Position numbers and translations under genes: made by a program
DNA from: Armatimonadota bacterium
GTDB taxonomy: Bacteria > Sysuimicrobiota > Sysuimicrobiia > Sysuimicrobiales > Sysuimicrobiaceae
Reading direction: 5' to 3'
DNA: 64,000 nt
Assembly: GCA_025059775.1 (NCBI GenBank)
Contig: JANXCW010000003.1
Location: 16,284-80,283 of the forward strand
The notes under the pieces: generated by a model
Seen by the model: the letters and a program-made list of their open reading frames with translations, nothing else
What the model was told of the DNA's origin: nothing
Database searches by the model: none
Shown: positions 25,241 to 34,745 of the stretch, one piece after another
How positions within the stretch are numbered: position 1 is the stretch's first letter
Layout of the letters: every line of letters begins with the position of its first letter

Positions 25241-26053
25241 TTACTGCCAAGGCACCAGGATCCTACGTAGGGCGTCCACGGCCAGCACGGAGAGGTAGCC
25301 CAGCAGCGCCGTGATCATGAGCACCGCGTACAGGGTCGGCACGCTGAAGGTCTGCCAGCTGCTCCATAGCACATACCCCAGCCCGTTTCGGGCTCCCAGC
25401 ATCTCCGCCAGCACCACCAGGATCAGGCTCAGCCCGATCCCCAGCCGCGCCCCCGCCATGATGAGGGGCAGCGCTCCCGGGAGGGCCACCGTGCGGATCA
25501 GCTGCCATCGGGTGGCGCTGAAACTTCGGGCCACATCGAAGTACACCCGCCCCGTTACCAGAACCCCTTCCATGGCGTTCACCACCATCACGAAGAACAC
25601 CCCGATGGCGGACATGGTGAGTTTAGAGCCCTCTCCAAGTCCGAAGATCAGGAGCAGCAGCGGCAGCAGGGCGCTTTTCGGAATGGGGTAGAGGGCGGCC
25701 ACCACCGGGTCCAGGGCCGCCCGTACCCACGGGGAAAGCCCCATCAAAATCCCCAGGAGGGCCGCGGGAACCGCCCCGATCACGAACCCCACCCCCAGCC
25801 GGGCCAGGGTTGCCCCTAGGTGTGGCACCAGATCCCCACCCCCGAGCCCCCGAACCAGGGTCTCGAAGATGAGGCTGGGAGGGGGGAAGAACCGGGCGTC
25901 CATCCAGCCCAGTCGCGCTGCCGCTTCCCAGGCCCCCAGCCACACCAGCGGGAAGACGCTGCGGGCCAAAGACGCCGCCTGGGTCCTCCACCCGCTCGCT
26001 TGGACCGCCGGTCTGCGCTCCAGGGCCTGCGCCTGGAGGGTTCGCTCCTCCAC
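25241..26053 (-). CDS. ABC transporter permease, NitT/TauT type
   Basis: This 270-residue membrane protein has about six hydrophobic segments. ALYPIPKSALLPLLLLIFGLG and DVARSFSATRWQLIRTVALP are the characteristic permease sequences, the latter being the ATPase coupling loop. GARNGLGYVLWSSWQTF is also typical. GTG 26053 is chosen as start because it overlaps the last base of the ATPase stop codon and follows GGAGGAGGTGGGG; the frame is open further upstream only as a shadow. It works with the ATPase at 26053-26838 and the binding protein at 24182. Confidence 0.9.
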   Translation of the reverse strand: MEERTLQAQALERRPAVQASGWRTQAASLARSVFPLVWLGAWEAAARLGWMDARFFPPPSLIFETLVRGLGGGDLVPHLGATLARLGVGFVIGAVPAALLGILMGLSPWVRAALDPVVAALYPIPKSALLPLLLLIFGLGEGSKLTMSAIGVFFVMVVNAMEGVLVTGRVYFDVARSFSATRWQLIRTVALPGALPLIMAGARLGIGLSLILVVLAEMLGARNGLGYVLWSSWQTFSVPTLYAVLMITALLGYLSVLAVDALRRILVPWQ

Positions 26054-26838
26054 TAGCCCCCCACCTCCTCCGCGATCAGGGACCAGATGTGCCGGTAGAT
26101 GCGGCCGTATTCTGGGCTGCTGCGGATCTCCACCACGTCCCGGGGTCGGGGGAAGGGTACGGGCACCCGGGCCTTGATGCGGCCCGGCCGGCGCGTCATC
26201 ACCACCACCTCGTCCCCCAGGGTGATGGCCTCGTCGATGCTGTGGGTGATGAACACCACCGTTTTCCGGTACTCCTCGCACAGCCGCGCCACCTCCTGCT
26301 GGAGGAGGGTGCGGGTCTGCTCATCCAGGGCGCTGAAGGGCTCGTCCATGAGCAGGATCTCGGGATCCACCGCAAAGGCCCGAGCGATGCTCACCCGCTG
26401 CTTCATACCCCCCGAGAGCTGGTGGGGGTAGGCATCCGCGAAGCCTTCCAGGTGCACCCGCTCGATCCACTGCTCCGCGATGGTGTACCGCTGCGCCCGG
26501 GGGACTCCCCGAAGCGCAAGTCCGTACGCCACGTTGTCCCGTACCGTCATCCACGGGAACACGGACTGCTCCTGGAACACCATGGCAAAGGGGATCCCGC
26601 TGCCGTTGGCGTGTAGCACCACCCGCCCCTCGAACTCCCGCTCGAGTCCCCCGAGGATCCGCAGGAGCGTGGTCTTGCCGCACCCGCTGGGCCCCACGAT
26701 CACCGTGAACTGCCCCCGGGGTACCTCGAAGCTCACCTGCTCCAAGGCCACAAGCCTCCCCTTCCGGGTGGAGAAGACCTTCCGCACCTCCTCCACTCCC
26801 ACGGCGGGAGGCTCTGCCCTGAGTTCCGCAGGTGCCAT
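26053..26838 (-). CDS. ABC transporter ATP-binding protein, NitT/TauT type
   Basis: This 261-residue ATPase has Walker A GPSGCGKTT at residues 49-57, FQEQSVFPWMTVRDNV as Q-loop region, LSGGMKQRVSIARAF as signature, ILLMDEPFSALD as Walker B and ITHSIDEA as the H-loop. It is the first gene of the transporter group on the minus strand, 72 nt after the hydratase gene. That gap contains a sequence resembling the operator found at 44644, although it partly overlaps the hydratase stop. Confidence 0.92.
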   Translation of the reverse strand: MAPAELRAEPPAVGVEEVRKVFSTRKGRLVALEQVSFEVPRGQFTVIVGPSGCGKTTLLRILGGLEREFEGRVVLHANGSGIPFAMVFQEQSVFPWMTVRDNVAYGLALRGVPRAQRYTIAEQWIERVHLEGFADAYPHQLSGGMKQRVSIARAFAVDPEILLMDEPFSALDEQTRTLLQQEVARLCEEYRKTVVFITHSIDEAITLGDEVVVMTRRPGRIKARVPVPFPRPRDVVEIRSSPEYGRIYRHIWSLIAEEVGG

Positions 26839-26910
26839 CTACACCGACTCCCCCAGCCTGCCCACCTAACTATGGTGGACGATCAGGAGGAAGCCTGCAA
26901 GTTGATCGGT

Positions 26911-27702
26911 CTATACAAACCGTACGGAGAGGGGGGGGAATCCCGCCATCTCCAGCGTGACCACATCCCCCCGTTGAACCGGTACGGCCCTTCCTAGGGA
27001 GCCGCTGAACACGATGTCGCCAGCCCGGATCTCCTCTCCGAACTCCGCCAGCTTGTTGGCGAGCCAGGCTACGCAGCGGGCCGGATGCCCTAGGGCTGCG
27101 GCGCCCAGGCCTTCCGTGGCCGCCCGGCCGTTGTGCCAGAGGATCATGCCCACCAGACGCAGGTCTGCCTCCCGCATCCGGCTCGACCACGGTCCGGTGA
27201 CGAATCCCCCGAAGGAGGCGTTGTCCGCGATGGTATCCGTGATCTTGATCCGCCAGTCCGAGATGCGGGAGTCGATGATCTCGATTCCTGCGGTAACCGC
27301 CTCCGCGGCTGCCAGCACATCCTGCAGGGTGACGTGCGGACCCCGGAGGGGCCGGCCCAGTAGGAACGCCACCTCCCCCTCCACCCGGGGCTGGAGGAAG
27401 AGGTCGTAGGGAACCTCCACCCGGCCGGCCTGGGGCGGGAAGTACCGGGAGCCCCACAGGCAACCGTAATCCGGCTCGTTCACGCCCAGCTGCGCCTGCA
27501 TGGCGGCGCTCGTGAGCCCGATCTTCCGACCCACGATGCGCTCCCCGCGGGCGGTGCGCAGGCGCATCCAGTGCTGCTGCACCGCGTACGCCTCCGGGAT
27601 CTGCACCAGCCCCGCCTCCTCGCTCAGGGGGGGAATAGGGCGGCGGTGGAGCAGGGCTTCCTCTAGTCGATGCGCGAGGACCTCTACCGACTGCTGAGGC
27701 AT
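26911..27702 (-). CDS. 2-hydroxypenta-2,4-dienoate hydratase (DmpE/MhpD type)
   Basis: This is a 263-residue member of the FAH superfamily. GRKIGLTSAAMQAQLGV, LQPRVEGEVAFLLGRPL, EIIDSRISDWRIKITDT and ADNASFGGFVTG match the order in DmpE/MhpD hydratases, including the acidic metal-site residues of PRVEGE. It adds water to 2-hydroxypentadienoate to make 4-hydroxy-2-oxovalerate, the substrate of the aldolase encoded at 29868. ATG 27702 is chosen, so the gene overlaps the end of the dehydrogenase gene by 19 nt; the frame is open upstream but inside that gene. It is the last enzyme gene of the meta-cleavage cluster. Confidence 0.88.
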   Translation of the reverse strand: MPQQSVEVLAHRLEEALLHRRPIPPLSEEAGLVQIPEAYAVQQHWMRLRTARGERIVGRKIGLTSAAMQAQLGVNEPDYGCLWGSRYFPPQAGRVEVPYDLFLQPRVEGEVAFLLGRPLRGPHVTLQDVLAAAEAVTAGIEIIDSRISDWRIKITDTIADNASFGGFVTGPWSSRMREADLRLVGMILWHNGRAATEGLGAAALGHPARCVAWLANKLAEFGEEIRAGDIVFSGSLGRAVPVQRGDVVTLEMAGFPPLSVRFV

Positions 27703-29141
27703 ACGGTTTTCGCTTCCGTGTAGAACTCCAGGCTGTACTGAGCTCCCTCGCGGCCGATGCCGCTGTCCTTCATCCCCCCGAAGGGCACCCGCAGGTCCCG
27801 GACGAAGAAATCGTTCACCCACACGGTCCCCACCTCAAGGGCGTTGGAGACCCGGATGGCCCTCCCCACGTCCCTGGTCTGCACCACCGCGCTGAGCCCG
27901 TAGTTGACCCCGTTCGCAATTTCGATGGCTTCCTCCTCGGTGTCGAAGGGCAGGACGGTGACCACGGGGCCGAAGACCTCCTCCTGGCAGATGCGGTCTG
28001 TGGGGCGCACCCCCGCGATGACCGTGGGGTTGAGGAAGTTGCCCCGGTCGAAGGGGGCGGGAAGCGAGGGCCGGTCCCCGCCCAGGAGGATCTGAGCGCC
28101 CTGGGTCCTGGCCTCCTCCACATACCCCAGGACCCGCTGGAGGTGTTCCGGGGCGATCAGGGCGCCCAAGGTGGTCTGGGGATCCATGGGATCTCCGGGG
28201 CGCAGGCGTTCGCAGGCAGCCACGAAGCGGCCGAGAAAGGCCTCAAAGATGGGCCGCTCCACCAGCACCCGGGGACCTGCCAGGCAGAACTCCCCCTGGT
28301 TGAAGAAGCCCGCCCGGACACTCACCTCCACCGCGCGGTCCAGGTCCACGTCCGCGAAGACGATGTTGGGGCCTTTGCCGCCCAGCTCGAAGCTGAGCCG
28401 CTTGAGCGTAGGGGCGGCGTTCTGCATGATGATGCGGCCCGTGGTGGTCTCCCCTGTAAAGGAGATGAGCCGCACCAGGGGATGCTTTGTGAGGAACTCC
28501 CCCGCGGAGTTGGGACCGAAGCCGTGTACCACGTTCAGTACACCCGGCGGAAGCCCTGCTTGGTGCGCGAGCTGTGCGAGCTTCCAGGCTCCGATGGGCG
28601 TCCACTCCGCGGGCTTGAGGACCACGGTATTCCCGAAGGCCAGGGCTGGTCCGATCTTCCAGGTCTCCAGCAGGAGCGGCACGTTCCAGGGCGTGATGAG
28701 GGCGGCCACGCCTACCGGCATCCGCTGCACGTAGTTCACGTACCCGTTGTCCATGAGGAAGGCTTCTGTTCCGTGGGTGACCGCGTAGTCCGCGAAGAAC
28801 TCGATGTTGTTCGCCACGCGGGCGATGTACACCGCGGGGTCGTTCTCCCGGACGGGGCGCCCCACGTCCCAGGTTTCGATCCGGCTCAGCTCCTCCGCGG
28901 CCTCTCGGATGGCGTTCGCGAAGGCCCGGAGGTACCTCCGACGTTCCACGGCGGGTAAGCGGCTCCAGTGCTTGAAGGCCTGATGGGCGGCCCGGATCGC
29001 GGCGTCCACCTCCTCCGCGGTGGCCTCCGGGGCCGTGCCGATCACCTCGTTCGTGGCGGGGTAGTACACCTCGAACCGGTTCTTTCCTCTGACGAACTCC
29101 CCGCCGATGTAGTGCTCCAGCTCGAAGAACGGTCGGCTCAT
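27684..29141 (-). CDS. 2-hydroxymuconic semialdehyde dehydrogenase-like aldehyde dehydrogenase
   Basis: This 485-residue NAD-dependent aldehyde dehydrogenase has the catalytic segments ELGGKGPNIVFADVD (general-base Glu) and NQGEFCLAGPRVLVE (nucleophilic Cys), plus the nucleotide-binding TPWNVPLLLETWKIGPAL. The final FGGMKDSGIGREGAQYSLEFYT is standard. The start GEFCLAGPR variant and the EHYIGGEFV N-terminus are those of HMS dehydrogenases (DmpC/XylG). With the hydratase and decarboxylase on either side it oxidises the ring-cleavage product to 2-hydroxymuconate. ATG 29141 follows AAAGGAGGGGTCTGAG. Confidence 0.9.
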   Translation of the reverse strand: MSRPFFELEHYIGGEFVRGKNRFEVYYPATNEVIGTAPEATAEEVDAAIRAAHQAFKHWSRLPAVERRRYLRAFANAIREAAEELSRIETWDVGRPVRENDPAVYIARVANNIEFFADYAVTHGTEAFLMDNGYVNYVQRMPVGVAALITPWNVPLLLETWKIGPALAFGNTVVLKPAEWTPIGAWKLAQLAHQAGLPPGVLNVVHGFGPNSAGEFLTKHPLVRLISFTGETTTGRIIMQNAAPTLKRLSFELGGKGPNIVFADVDLDRAVEVSVRAGFFNQGEFCLAGPRVLVERPIFEAFLGRFVAACERLRPGDPMDPQTTLGALIAPEHLQRVLGYVEEARTQGAQILLGGDRPSLPAPFDRGNFLNPTVIAGVRPTDRICQEEVFGPVVTVLPFDTEEEAIEIANGVNYGLSAVVQTRDVGRAIRVSNALEVGTVWVNDFFVRDLRVPFGGMKDSGIGREGAQYSLEFYTEAKTVCLSSR

Positions 29142-29160
29142 CTCAGACCCCTCCTTTCCC

Positions 29161-29871
29161 CTAACCTTCCAGGACCGTGAGCAGCAGCCGGTCTTCCCCC
29201 ACCACCTCCACAACCCCTGGCTCCGCGGGAACCGCGGCCGCGGGCGAACCTAGGAACACCACCTGCCCCGCGCACAGCCCGCCTACCCGGTCCGCAAGCC
29301 AGCACAGCCGCAGGGCGGGATCCCCAAGGGCTTCCACCCGCCCCTCCGTCCGGAGGGCTCCGTTGACGTACAGGCGCAGCGTCTCAGGGGGCCGCTCTCC
29401 GAGCAGGACTTCTCCCAGCACGAACCCACCGCCCGAAGCGTTGTCCGCCACCACCTCCGCCGCGGTGAAGCGGTAGTCCTGCCAGACGCTGTCCAGGATG
29501 TCCAACCCCAAGAACCAGCCGCCCATGGCCTTCCGGGCGGCTCCCGGAGAGCTCCCGGGAGGAAGGTCCTGCCGGAGGATGGTGGCGAGTTCCGGTTCCA
29601 GGCGGGGCTGGATGAATCGGTGGAGAGGGACCGTGTGCTCGAGCAGCATGTCCGCGCAGATGCGTCCGTAGATGGGTTCCGGAATCCCCATCTGGCGTTG
29701 CTTTGCCTCGCTCAGCAGGCCCAGCTTGAATCCCCGCAGAACCCGACCCTCGCACAGGGCCTGCTGGATCCGGTAGGCCACCGCGAGGTCCAGCTGTACC
29801 CCGACGCTAGGTAGAGAAGTGCGGTGCTGCCGGGCCTTGCGGATCTCCTCCCGCAGCTGCGTCTCCGTCAT
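29161..29871 (-). CDS. 4-oxalocrotonate decarboxylase-like protein (DmpH type)
   Basis: This 236-residue FAH-superfamily protein is shorter than the hydratase next to it. The segments [42 protein letters not shown] and [14 protein letters not shown] match 4-oxalocrotonate decarboxylases, with the PRxEPE metal site. It would convert 2-oxo-3-hexenedioate to 2-hydroxypentadienoate and usually forms a complex with the hydratase. It is about 25 residues shorter than DmpH, mainly in the middle. ATG 29871 overlaps the aldolase stop by 4 nt. Confidence 0.82.
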   Translation of the reverse strand: MTETQLREEIRKARQHRTSLPSVGVQLDLAVAYRIQQALCEGRVLRGFKLGLLSEAKQRQMGIPEPIYGRICADMLLEHTVPLHRFIQPRLEPELATILRQDLPPGSSPGAARKAMGGWFLGLDILDSVWQDYRFTAAEVVADNASGGGFVLGEVLLGERPPETLRLYVNGALRTEGRVEALGDPALRLCWLADRVGGLCAGQVVFLGSPAAAVPAEPGVVEVVGEDRLLLTVLEG

Positions 29872-30920
29872 CCCCCTACCGCCGCCTGCTCTCGGGCGCG
29901 CACCAGGTCCAGGGCCACGTCCAAGATCCAGTCCTCCTGTCCCGCTACGGCCTTGCGCCGCCCCAGTTCCACCAGGATCTCCCGAGGGTCGATCCCGAGG
30001 CGCTCTCCAATGCGCCGGGCATGCAGGAGGAAGGTGGAGTACACCCCCGCGTACCCGATGGTGACCGCATCCCGGTCCGGGAAGGGCTGGAAGGGCATCA
30101 TGGGCGCCAGAATGAACTCCGCGGTGTCCATGAGCTTGAAGACATCCAGGCCGGGGTTGATCCCGGCCTTGTCCAGTACCGCGGCCAGCACCTCCGTGGC
30201 CGCGTTTCCCGCTCCCGCCCCGCATCCCCGTAGGCAGGCGTCCACTTGGTCTGCGCCCGCCTCGATGGCCGCGAGGGTGTTCCCGATGGCCAGACCCAGA
30301 TTGTTGTGTGCGTGGAAGCCCACCTGCACCCGGAGGGCCTGCTTGAGAGCCCGGACCGCGCCCGCGGCCTCCCAGGGGAGCATAGCACCCGCGGAGTCCA
30401 CCACGTACACGCAGTCCGCCCCGTAGGACTCCATGAGGAGGGCCTGCTCCGCCAGAACCTCCGGAGGCCGCATGTGGGCCATCATGAGGAAGCCCACGGT
30501 CTCCATCCCCAGTTCCTTCGCGAGTCCGAAGTGCTGCTCGGAGATGTCCGCCTCCGTGCACTGGGTGGCGATGCGGGCGATGGTGGCGCCGCGGCGGACC
30601 GCCTCCTTGAGCTCGTGCCGGGTGCCGATCCCGGGCAGGAGCAGCACCGCGATGCGGGCCCGCTGGACCGCGGAGGCGGCCTCCTCCACCAGATCCAGAT
30701 CCGACACCCGGGAGAATCCGTACTGGATGCTCGATCCCGCGAGCCCGTCCCCGTGGCTCACCTCGATCACGGGGACTCCGGCTTCGTCCAGGGCCGCGGC
30801 GATCCTGTGCACCTGCTCCCGGGTGAACTGGTGCCGGAAGGCGTGCGAACCGTCCCGCAGGGTGGTGTCCGTCACCCGGGGGGGCTTCAAGGGGGGCCTC
30901 GTGGTTCCTGTGGCGCTCAT
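29868..30920 (-). CDS. 4-hydroxy-2-oxovalerate aldolase
   Basis: This 350-residue enzyme has the aldolase opening [17 protein letters not shown], with the metal and catalytic Arg-Asp pair, and the [12 protein letters not shown] metal-ligand motif. [19 protein letters not shown] completes the active site. It cleaves 4-hydroxy-2-oxovalerate to pyruvate and acetaldehyde in the DmpG-DmpF complex, in which acetaldehyde is channelled to the partner. The partner gene (30917) overlaps its start by 4 nt. ATG 30920 is well supported by that overlap. Confidence 0.95.
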   Translation of the reverse strand: MSATGTTRPPLKPPRVTDTTLRDGSHAFRHQFTREQVHRIAAALDEAGVPVIEVSHGDGLAGSSIQYGFSRVSDLDLVEEAASAVQRARIAVLLLPGIGTRHELKEAVRRGATIARIATQCTEADISEQHFGLAKELGMETVGFLMMAHMRPPEVLAEQALLMESYGADCVYVVDSAGAMLPWEAAGAVRALKQALRVQVGFHAHNNLGLAIGNTLAAIEAGADQVDACLRGCGAGAGNAATEVLAAVLDKAGINPGLDVFKLMDTAEFILAPMMPFQPFPDRDAVTIGYAGVYSTFLLHARRIGERLGIDPREILVELGRRKAVAGQEDWILDVALDLVRAREQAAVGG

Positions 30921-31834
30921 ACCGCTACCCTCGCGAGCATGTGCTGGGCGATGAGTTCCCCCACCCGCCGGGCCGCGGAGGTCATGATGTCCAGGTTGCC
31001 CGCGTAGGTGGGGAGGAAGTCCCCCGCCCCTTCGATCTCCAGGAGCATGGCGATCACCGTCCGCTCGCCCCAAGGAGTCTCCCGGCGGTCGAAGTGCACG
31101 GGGTTCTTGAGCCGGTAACCGGGCACGTACCGCTGGACCTCCGCCACCATCCGCTCCACGGACTCCCGGATGGCCTGAGGGTCGATCTCCTCCGACGCGG
31201 GGATGCAGTAGATGGTGTTCCGCATGATGATGGGAGGCTCCGCGGGGTTTAGGATGATGATGGCCTTGCCCTTCGCGGCCTTCCCCAGGACCTCGAGACC
31301 CCGGGCGGTGGTGGAGGTGAACTCGTCAATGTTCTGTCGGGTTCCGGGCCCCGCGGAGCGGCTCGCCACCGTGGAGACGATCTCCGCGTATTGCACGGGC
31401 GTGATCCGGCTCACCGCATAGACGAGGGGGATGGTGGCCTGCCCCCCACAGGTGATGAGGTTCACGTTGGGCGCGTCCACGTGCTCCCCGAAGTTCACGG
31501 GAGGGACCACGTAGGGACCCACGGCGGCCGGGGTGAGATCCACCGCCAACTTTCCTGCCTCCCGGAGCATCTTGGCGTGGCGGACGTGGGCCTTGGCGCT
31601 GGTGGCATCGAAGACAATGCGGATCTCAGGATCCTCCAGCACCGCACGGATCCCCTCCACGCTCGTGCGGATTCCCAAGGATCTCGCCCGCGCGAGCCCC
31701 TCGGAGGCGGGGTCGATCCCCGCCACCAGCACGAGCTCCATGGGGCCCGGGTTCTTAATGATCTTGTACATGAGGTCGGTCCCGATGTTTCCGGACCCCA
31801 GGATGGCCACCTTCACCCGCCCGTCCTGCGGCAT
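30917..31834 (-). CDS. Acetaldehyde dehydrogenase (acetylating)
   Basis: This is a 305-residue NAD- and CoA-dependent enzyme of DmpF type. The N-terminal [18 protein letters not shown] is the NAD-binding motif and [17 protein letters not shown] carries the catalytic Cys. [21 protein letters not shown] is broken in its usual position around residue 160. It turns the acetaldehyde from the aldolase into acetyl-CoA. ATG 31834 is preferred to the in-frame ATG 31897 because the protein then starts like the family and a GGGGGAG sequence lies upstream. It is the first gene of the minus-strand operon. Confidence 0.93.
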   Translation of the reverse strand: MPQDGRVKVAILGSGNIGTDLMYKIIKNPGPMELVLVAGIDPASEGLARARSLGIRTSVEGIRAVLEDPEIRIVFDATSAKAHVRHAKMLREAGKLAVDLTPAAVGPYVVPPVNFGEHVDAPNVNLITCGGQATIPLVYAVSRITPVQYAEIVSTVASRSAGPGTRQNIDEFTSTTARGLEVLGKAAKGKAIIILNPAEPPIIMRNTIYCIPASEEIDPQAIRESVERMVAEVQRYVPGYRLKNPVHFDRRETPWGERTVIAMLLEIEGAGDFLPTYAGNLDIMTSAARRVGELIAQHMLARVAV

Positions 31835-32081
31835 CCTCTGCTCCCCCTCTCCGATCTGGTAGGCGGGATCGCTGACTTTCGTCCGATCCCACGCCATGTT
31901 CTATTCTAACCGCTCTAACCACAATGCCCAAGAAGGGGGAAATCAGTCTTCGGAGGCCGTGCCGGATGGGCGTCCCGTGGAGATTGAGCGGTTGGGTAAG
32001 GCTCCCCTAACTTTGAGGAGGGCAGGAAGCCTGGATCGAAGGACTCCGGCGCTGGAATCCCACCAGGGAGGTCAGACTGCG
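31835..32081. other. Divergent intergenic region with long leader
   Basis: About 250 bases separate the meta-cleavage operon (minus) from the branched-chain-type transporter (plus). It must contain promoters in both directions. The AT-richest part is around 31895-31920. The plus-strand part is GC-rich with several short inverted repeats but matches no riboswitch class that I recognise. CAGGGAGGTCAG ahead of 32082 is the ribosome binding site. Confidence 0.5.
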
Positions 32082-33293
32082 ATGCGGAGAAAGGGGGCGG
32101 TGTTCACAGGGCTGGTGGTGCTGGTTTGTGTGAGCCTGTCTGTGGCCGGGGCCGGCACCGCGGCCCCCCAGGCCACGATCCGCCTGGGGACGGTGATCCC
32201 GCTCACAGGCCGGTTCGCCTCCGGGGGCGCTCAGGTGCGGGCGGGGTACGAGCTGGCGGTGGAGGACATCAATGCCCGCGGGGGAGTCCAGGTGGGGGGT
32301 CAGAGGCTACGGCTGGAGCTGGTGATGCTGGATGACGAGAGCGACCCCACCAAGACCGTGAGCCGGATGGAGGCTTTGGCGCAGCAGGGGATCGCCGCGT
32401 ACCTGGGAGGGTTCGGGAGCGACCTGCATGCGGCCGCGGCCGCGGTGGCGGAGAAGAACCGCATCCCGTACTGCGGGGTGGCGTTCGCCCTGTGGAGCAT
32501 CCACCAGCGGGGCTACCGGTACCTCTTCTCCCCGTTCCCCAAGTCGCCGGATATGGCCATCGAGACATACCGGATGCTCAACAGCTATCTCCCCTCCGAC
32601 CAGCGACCCCGGCGGGTGGCCATCTTCGCGGAACGGACGGACTGGGGCCGGGAGATGGCCTCCCTGTGGTCGGTGCGGTCCACGGAGTTCGGCTATCAGG
32701 TGGTGTTCCGGGGGGAGTACACCGTGGGCACCCGGGACATGAGCGACCTGATCCTGCGGGCCAAGGCCGCGGGCGCGGAGCTGGTCCTCGGGGTTCCCAC
32801 CCCGCCGGACGGCATCACCATGGTCCGTCAGATGAAGGAGCTTGACTTTAACCCCAAGGCGTACCTGTTGATCCGGGCTCCGGACGCTGTCGCCTGGAGC
32901 CAGAGCTTGGGCAAGGACGGGGATTATACCCTGCTCATCCCGGGATGGCACTACGCGGTGAAGTTTCCCGGAGCCCCGGAGCTGAACGCGAAGCACCAGC
33001 AGAGGTTCGGCCGGCCGGCGGATGTCATCGTGGGACCTGCCTACGCCTGTGTGCAGGTGGTGGTGGACGCCATCCGACGGGCGGGAAGCCTCGATCATGA
33101 GAAGATCCGGGACGCCATGGCCGCCACGAACCTCACGACCGTGGTGGGACCCGTGCGGTTCCGGCCGGATGGCACAAGCCCTGTGCGGGTGATCATCGTA
33201 CAGTGGCAGGGCGGACGGCAGGAGCTGGTGTGGCCCCGGGAGTTCGCCACGGCCCGCTTCGTGTATCCGGCTCCGCCCTTCCGCAGCCGGTGA
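32082..33293 (+). CDS. ABC transporter substrate-binding protein, branched-chain amino acid type (set 1)
   Basis: This 403-residue protein has a signal peptide (RRKGAVFTGLVVLVCVSLSV) and then IRLGTVIPLTGRFASGG and the typical LAVEDINARGGV of the Leu/Ile/Val-binding class (periplasmic binding protein type 6). In environmental bacteria many members bind aromatic or short acids rather than amino acids. ATG 32082 follows GGGAGGTCAG; the longer open frame from 31896 lacks support. It overlaps the next gene by one base and starts a complete five-gene transporter. Confidence 0.9.
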   Translation: MRRKGAVFTGLVVLVCVSLSVAGAGTAAPQATIRLGTVIPLTGRFASGGAQVRAGYELAVEDINARGGVQVGGQRLRLELVMLDDESDPTKTVSRMEALAQQGIAAYLGGFGSDLHAAAAAVAEKNRIPYCGVAFALWSIHQRGYRYLFSPFPKSPDMAIETYRMLNSYLPSDQRPRRVAIFAERTDWGREMASLWSVRSTEFGYQVVFRGEYTVGTRDMSDLILRAKAAGAELVLGVPTPPDGITMVRQMKELDFNPKAYLLIRAPDAVAWSQSLGKDGDYTLLIPGWHYAVKFPGAPELNAKHQQRFGRPADVIVGPAYACVQVVVDAIRRAGSLDHEKIRDAMAATNLTTVVGPVRFRPDGTSPVRVIIVQWQGGRQELVWPREFATARFVYPAPPFRSR

Positions 33294-34027
33294 TGCCCTT
33301 GGGTCAGCCCCTCCTGGAGGTCCGCGGACTGTGGAAGGCGTTTGGAGGGGTGCAGGCGGTTCGGGACCTCACCTTCCACGTGGAGGAAGGGGAAATCTTC
33401 GGGCTGCTTGGCCCGAACGGATCGGGCAAGACCACGGTGTTCAGCTTGGTGGCGGGTACCCTGCGCCCGGACCGAGGGGACATCCGGTTCCAGGGAATCC
33501 CCCTCAACGGAGTACCGGCCCACCGTCGGGCTACGCTGGGAATCGCCCGGACCTTTCAGCTTGTCCGTAGCCTCCACCACCTCTCCACGCTGGATAACGT
33601 GGCGGTAGCCCGCCTGTACGGCGCCCAACCCGCCTCCTCCATCTCCATCGCCCGCAGGGAAGCGGAAGAGCTCCTGAACTTGGTGGGACTGCATGGGAAG
33701 GCGTTCCTCCCCGCAGGGCAGCTGAACCTCGCGGAGCGACGGCGCCTGGAGGTCGCTCGGGTCCTGGCCATCCGGCCCCGGCTTCTGCTCCTGGATGAGC
33801 CCTTCGCGGGGCTCAACCCGGAAGAAGTCCAGGCGGAGATCCTCCTGTTCCAGCGGCTCCGGGCGGAGGGGCTCACCCTCGTGCTGGTGGAGCACAACGT
33901 GTCCGCGGTGCGGGCCTTGTGTGGCCGGGTGGCGTTCCTGAACTCCGGGGAGAAGATCGCGGAAGGTTCCTGTGAGGAGGTCCTCAGCCACCCCCGGGTG
34001 GTGGACATCTATCTGGGCCGGGGATGA
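33293..34027 (+). CDS. ABC transporter ATP-binding protein, LivG type (set 1)
   Basis: This 244-residue ATPase has Walker A GPNGSGKTT at about residues 40-48 and Walker B LLLLDEPFAGLNPEE. The signature motif is the LivG variant LNLAERRRLEVARVL, where the usual LSGGQ is replaced. ARTFQLVRSLHHLSTLDNV is the Q-loop. It pairs with the LivF-type ATPase immediately downstream to energise the two permeases of this set. The ATG overlaps the binding-protein stop. Confidence 0.92.
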   Translation: MPLGQPLLEVRGLWKAFGGVQAVRDLTFHVEEGEIFGLLGPNGSGKTTVFSLVAGTLRPDRGDIRFQGIPLNGVPAHRRATLGIARTFQLVRSLHHLSTLDNVAVARLYGAQPASSISIARREAEELLNLVGLHGKAFLPAGQLNLAERRRLEVARVLAIRPRLLLLDEPFAGLNPEEVQAEILLFQRLRAEGLTLVLVEHNVSAVRALCGRVAFLNSGEKIAEGSCEEVLSHPRVVDIYLGRG

Positions 34028-34031
34028 TCCC

Positions 34032-34745
34032 GTGATCCCCCTGCTGGAGGTCCGGAACCTGGAGGCCGCCTACGGAGATGCGCAGGTATTGTGGGGGGTA
34101 AACTGGCAGGTGGCTCCCGGGGAGGTGGTGGCGGTGGTAGGCCCCAACGGCGCGGGCAAGAGCACCGCCCTCCGGGCCATCATGGGACTCGTGCGGCTCC
34201 TCCGGGGCGAAGTGTGGTTCGAGGGGGAGCGCCTGGATGGGAAGCCCCCAGAGGCGGTGGTGGAGCGGGGCATTGCCATGGTTCCGGAGGGCCGTCGGCT
34301 GTTTGGCCACATGACGGTCCTCGAGAACCTGTGGATGGGGGGCTACGCGGCCCGGGCCAGGGCCCACCGGACGCGGACCCTAGAGGAAGTCTTCGACCTG
34401 TTCCCCATCCTCGCGGAGCGCAGACATCAGCTGGCGGGGACCCTCTCCGGCGGTCAGCAGCAGATGCTGGCCATTGCCCGGGCCCTCATGAGCCGGCCGC
34501 GGCTGCTGCTCCTGGATGAACCCTCCCTGGGCCTGGCGCCCAGGGTGGTGCAGCAGGTGTACGAAGCCCTTCACCGCATCGTGCGGGAGGGCGTCACGGT
34601 GGTGGTGGTGGAGCAGAACGTGTTTCCCGTGCTGGAGCACGCCTCGCGGGGATACGTGATGGCGCAGGGAAGGGTGGTCCTGGAAGGGGACGCCCGGAGG
34701 CTGTTGGAGGCGGAAGAAGTACGGCGTTCCTACGTGGGGGCCTAG
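34032..34745 (+). CDS. ABC transporter ATP-binding protein, LivF type (set 1)
   Basis: This 237-residue ATPase has Walker A GPNGAGKST, MVPEGRRLFGHMTVLENL as Q-loop region, LSGGQQQMLAIARAL as the signature and LLLLDEPSLGLAP as Walker B. All are standard for LivF. The GTG start 34032 lies 5 nt after the LivG gene; no ATG is available in this frame. Its stop overlaps the GTG start of the permease by one base. Confidence 0.92.
   Translation: MIPLLEVRNLEAAYGDAQVLWGVNWQVAPGEVVAVVGPNGAGKSTALRAIMGLVRLLRGEVWFEGERLDGKPPEAVVERGIAMVPEGRRLFGHMTVLENLWMGGYAARARAHRTRTLEEVFDLFPILAERRHQLAGTLSGGQQQMLAIARALMSRPRLLLLDEPSLGLAPRVVQQVYEALHRIVREGVTVVVVEQNVFPVLEHASRGYVMAQGRVVLEGDARRLLEAEEVRRSYVGA

Noticed and set aside
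31896..32081. N-terminal extension of the branched-chain-type binding protein to 31896.
   Set aside because: The extension has no signal-peptide character and a good ribosome binding site and signal peptide begin at 32082.
31898..32081. Leader as a known riboswitch (TPP, cobalamin, glycine, THF).
   Set aside because: None of the conserved core sequences of these classes is present.
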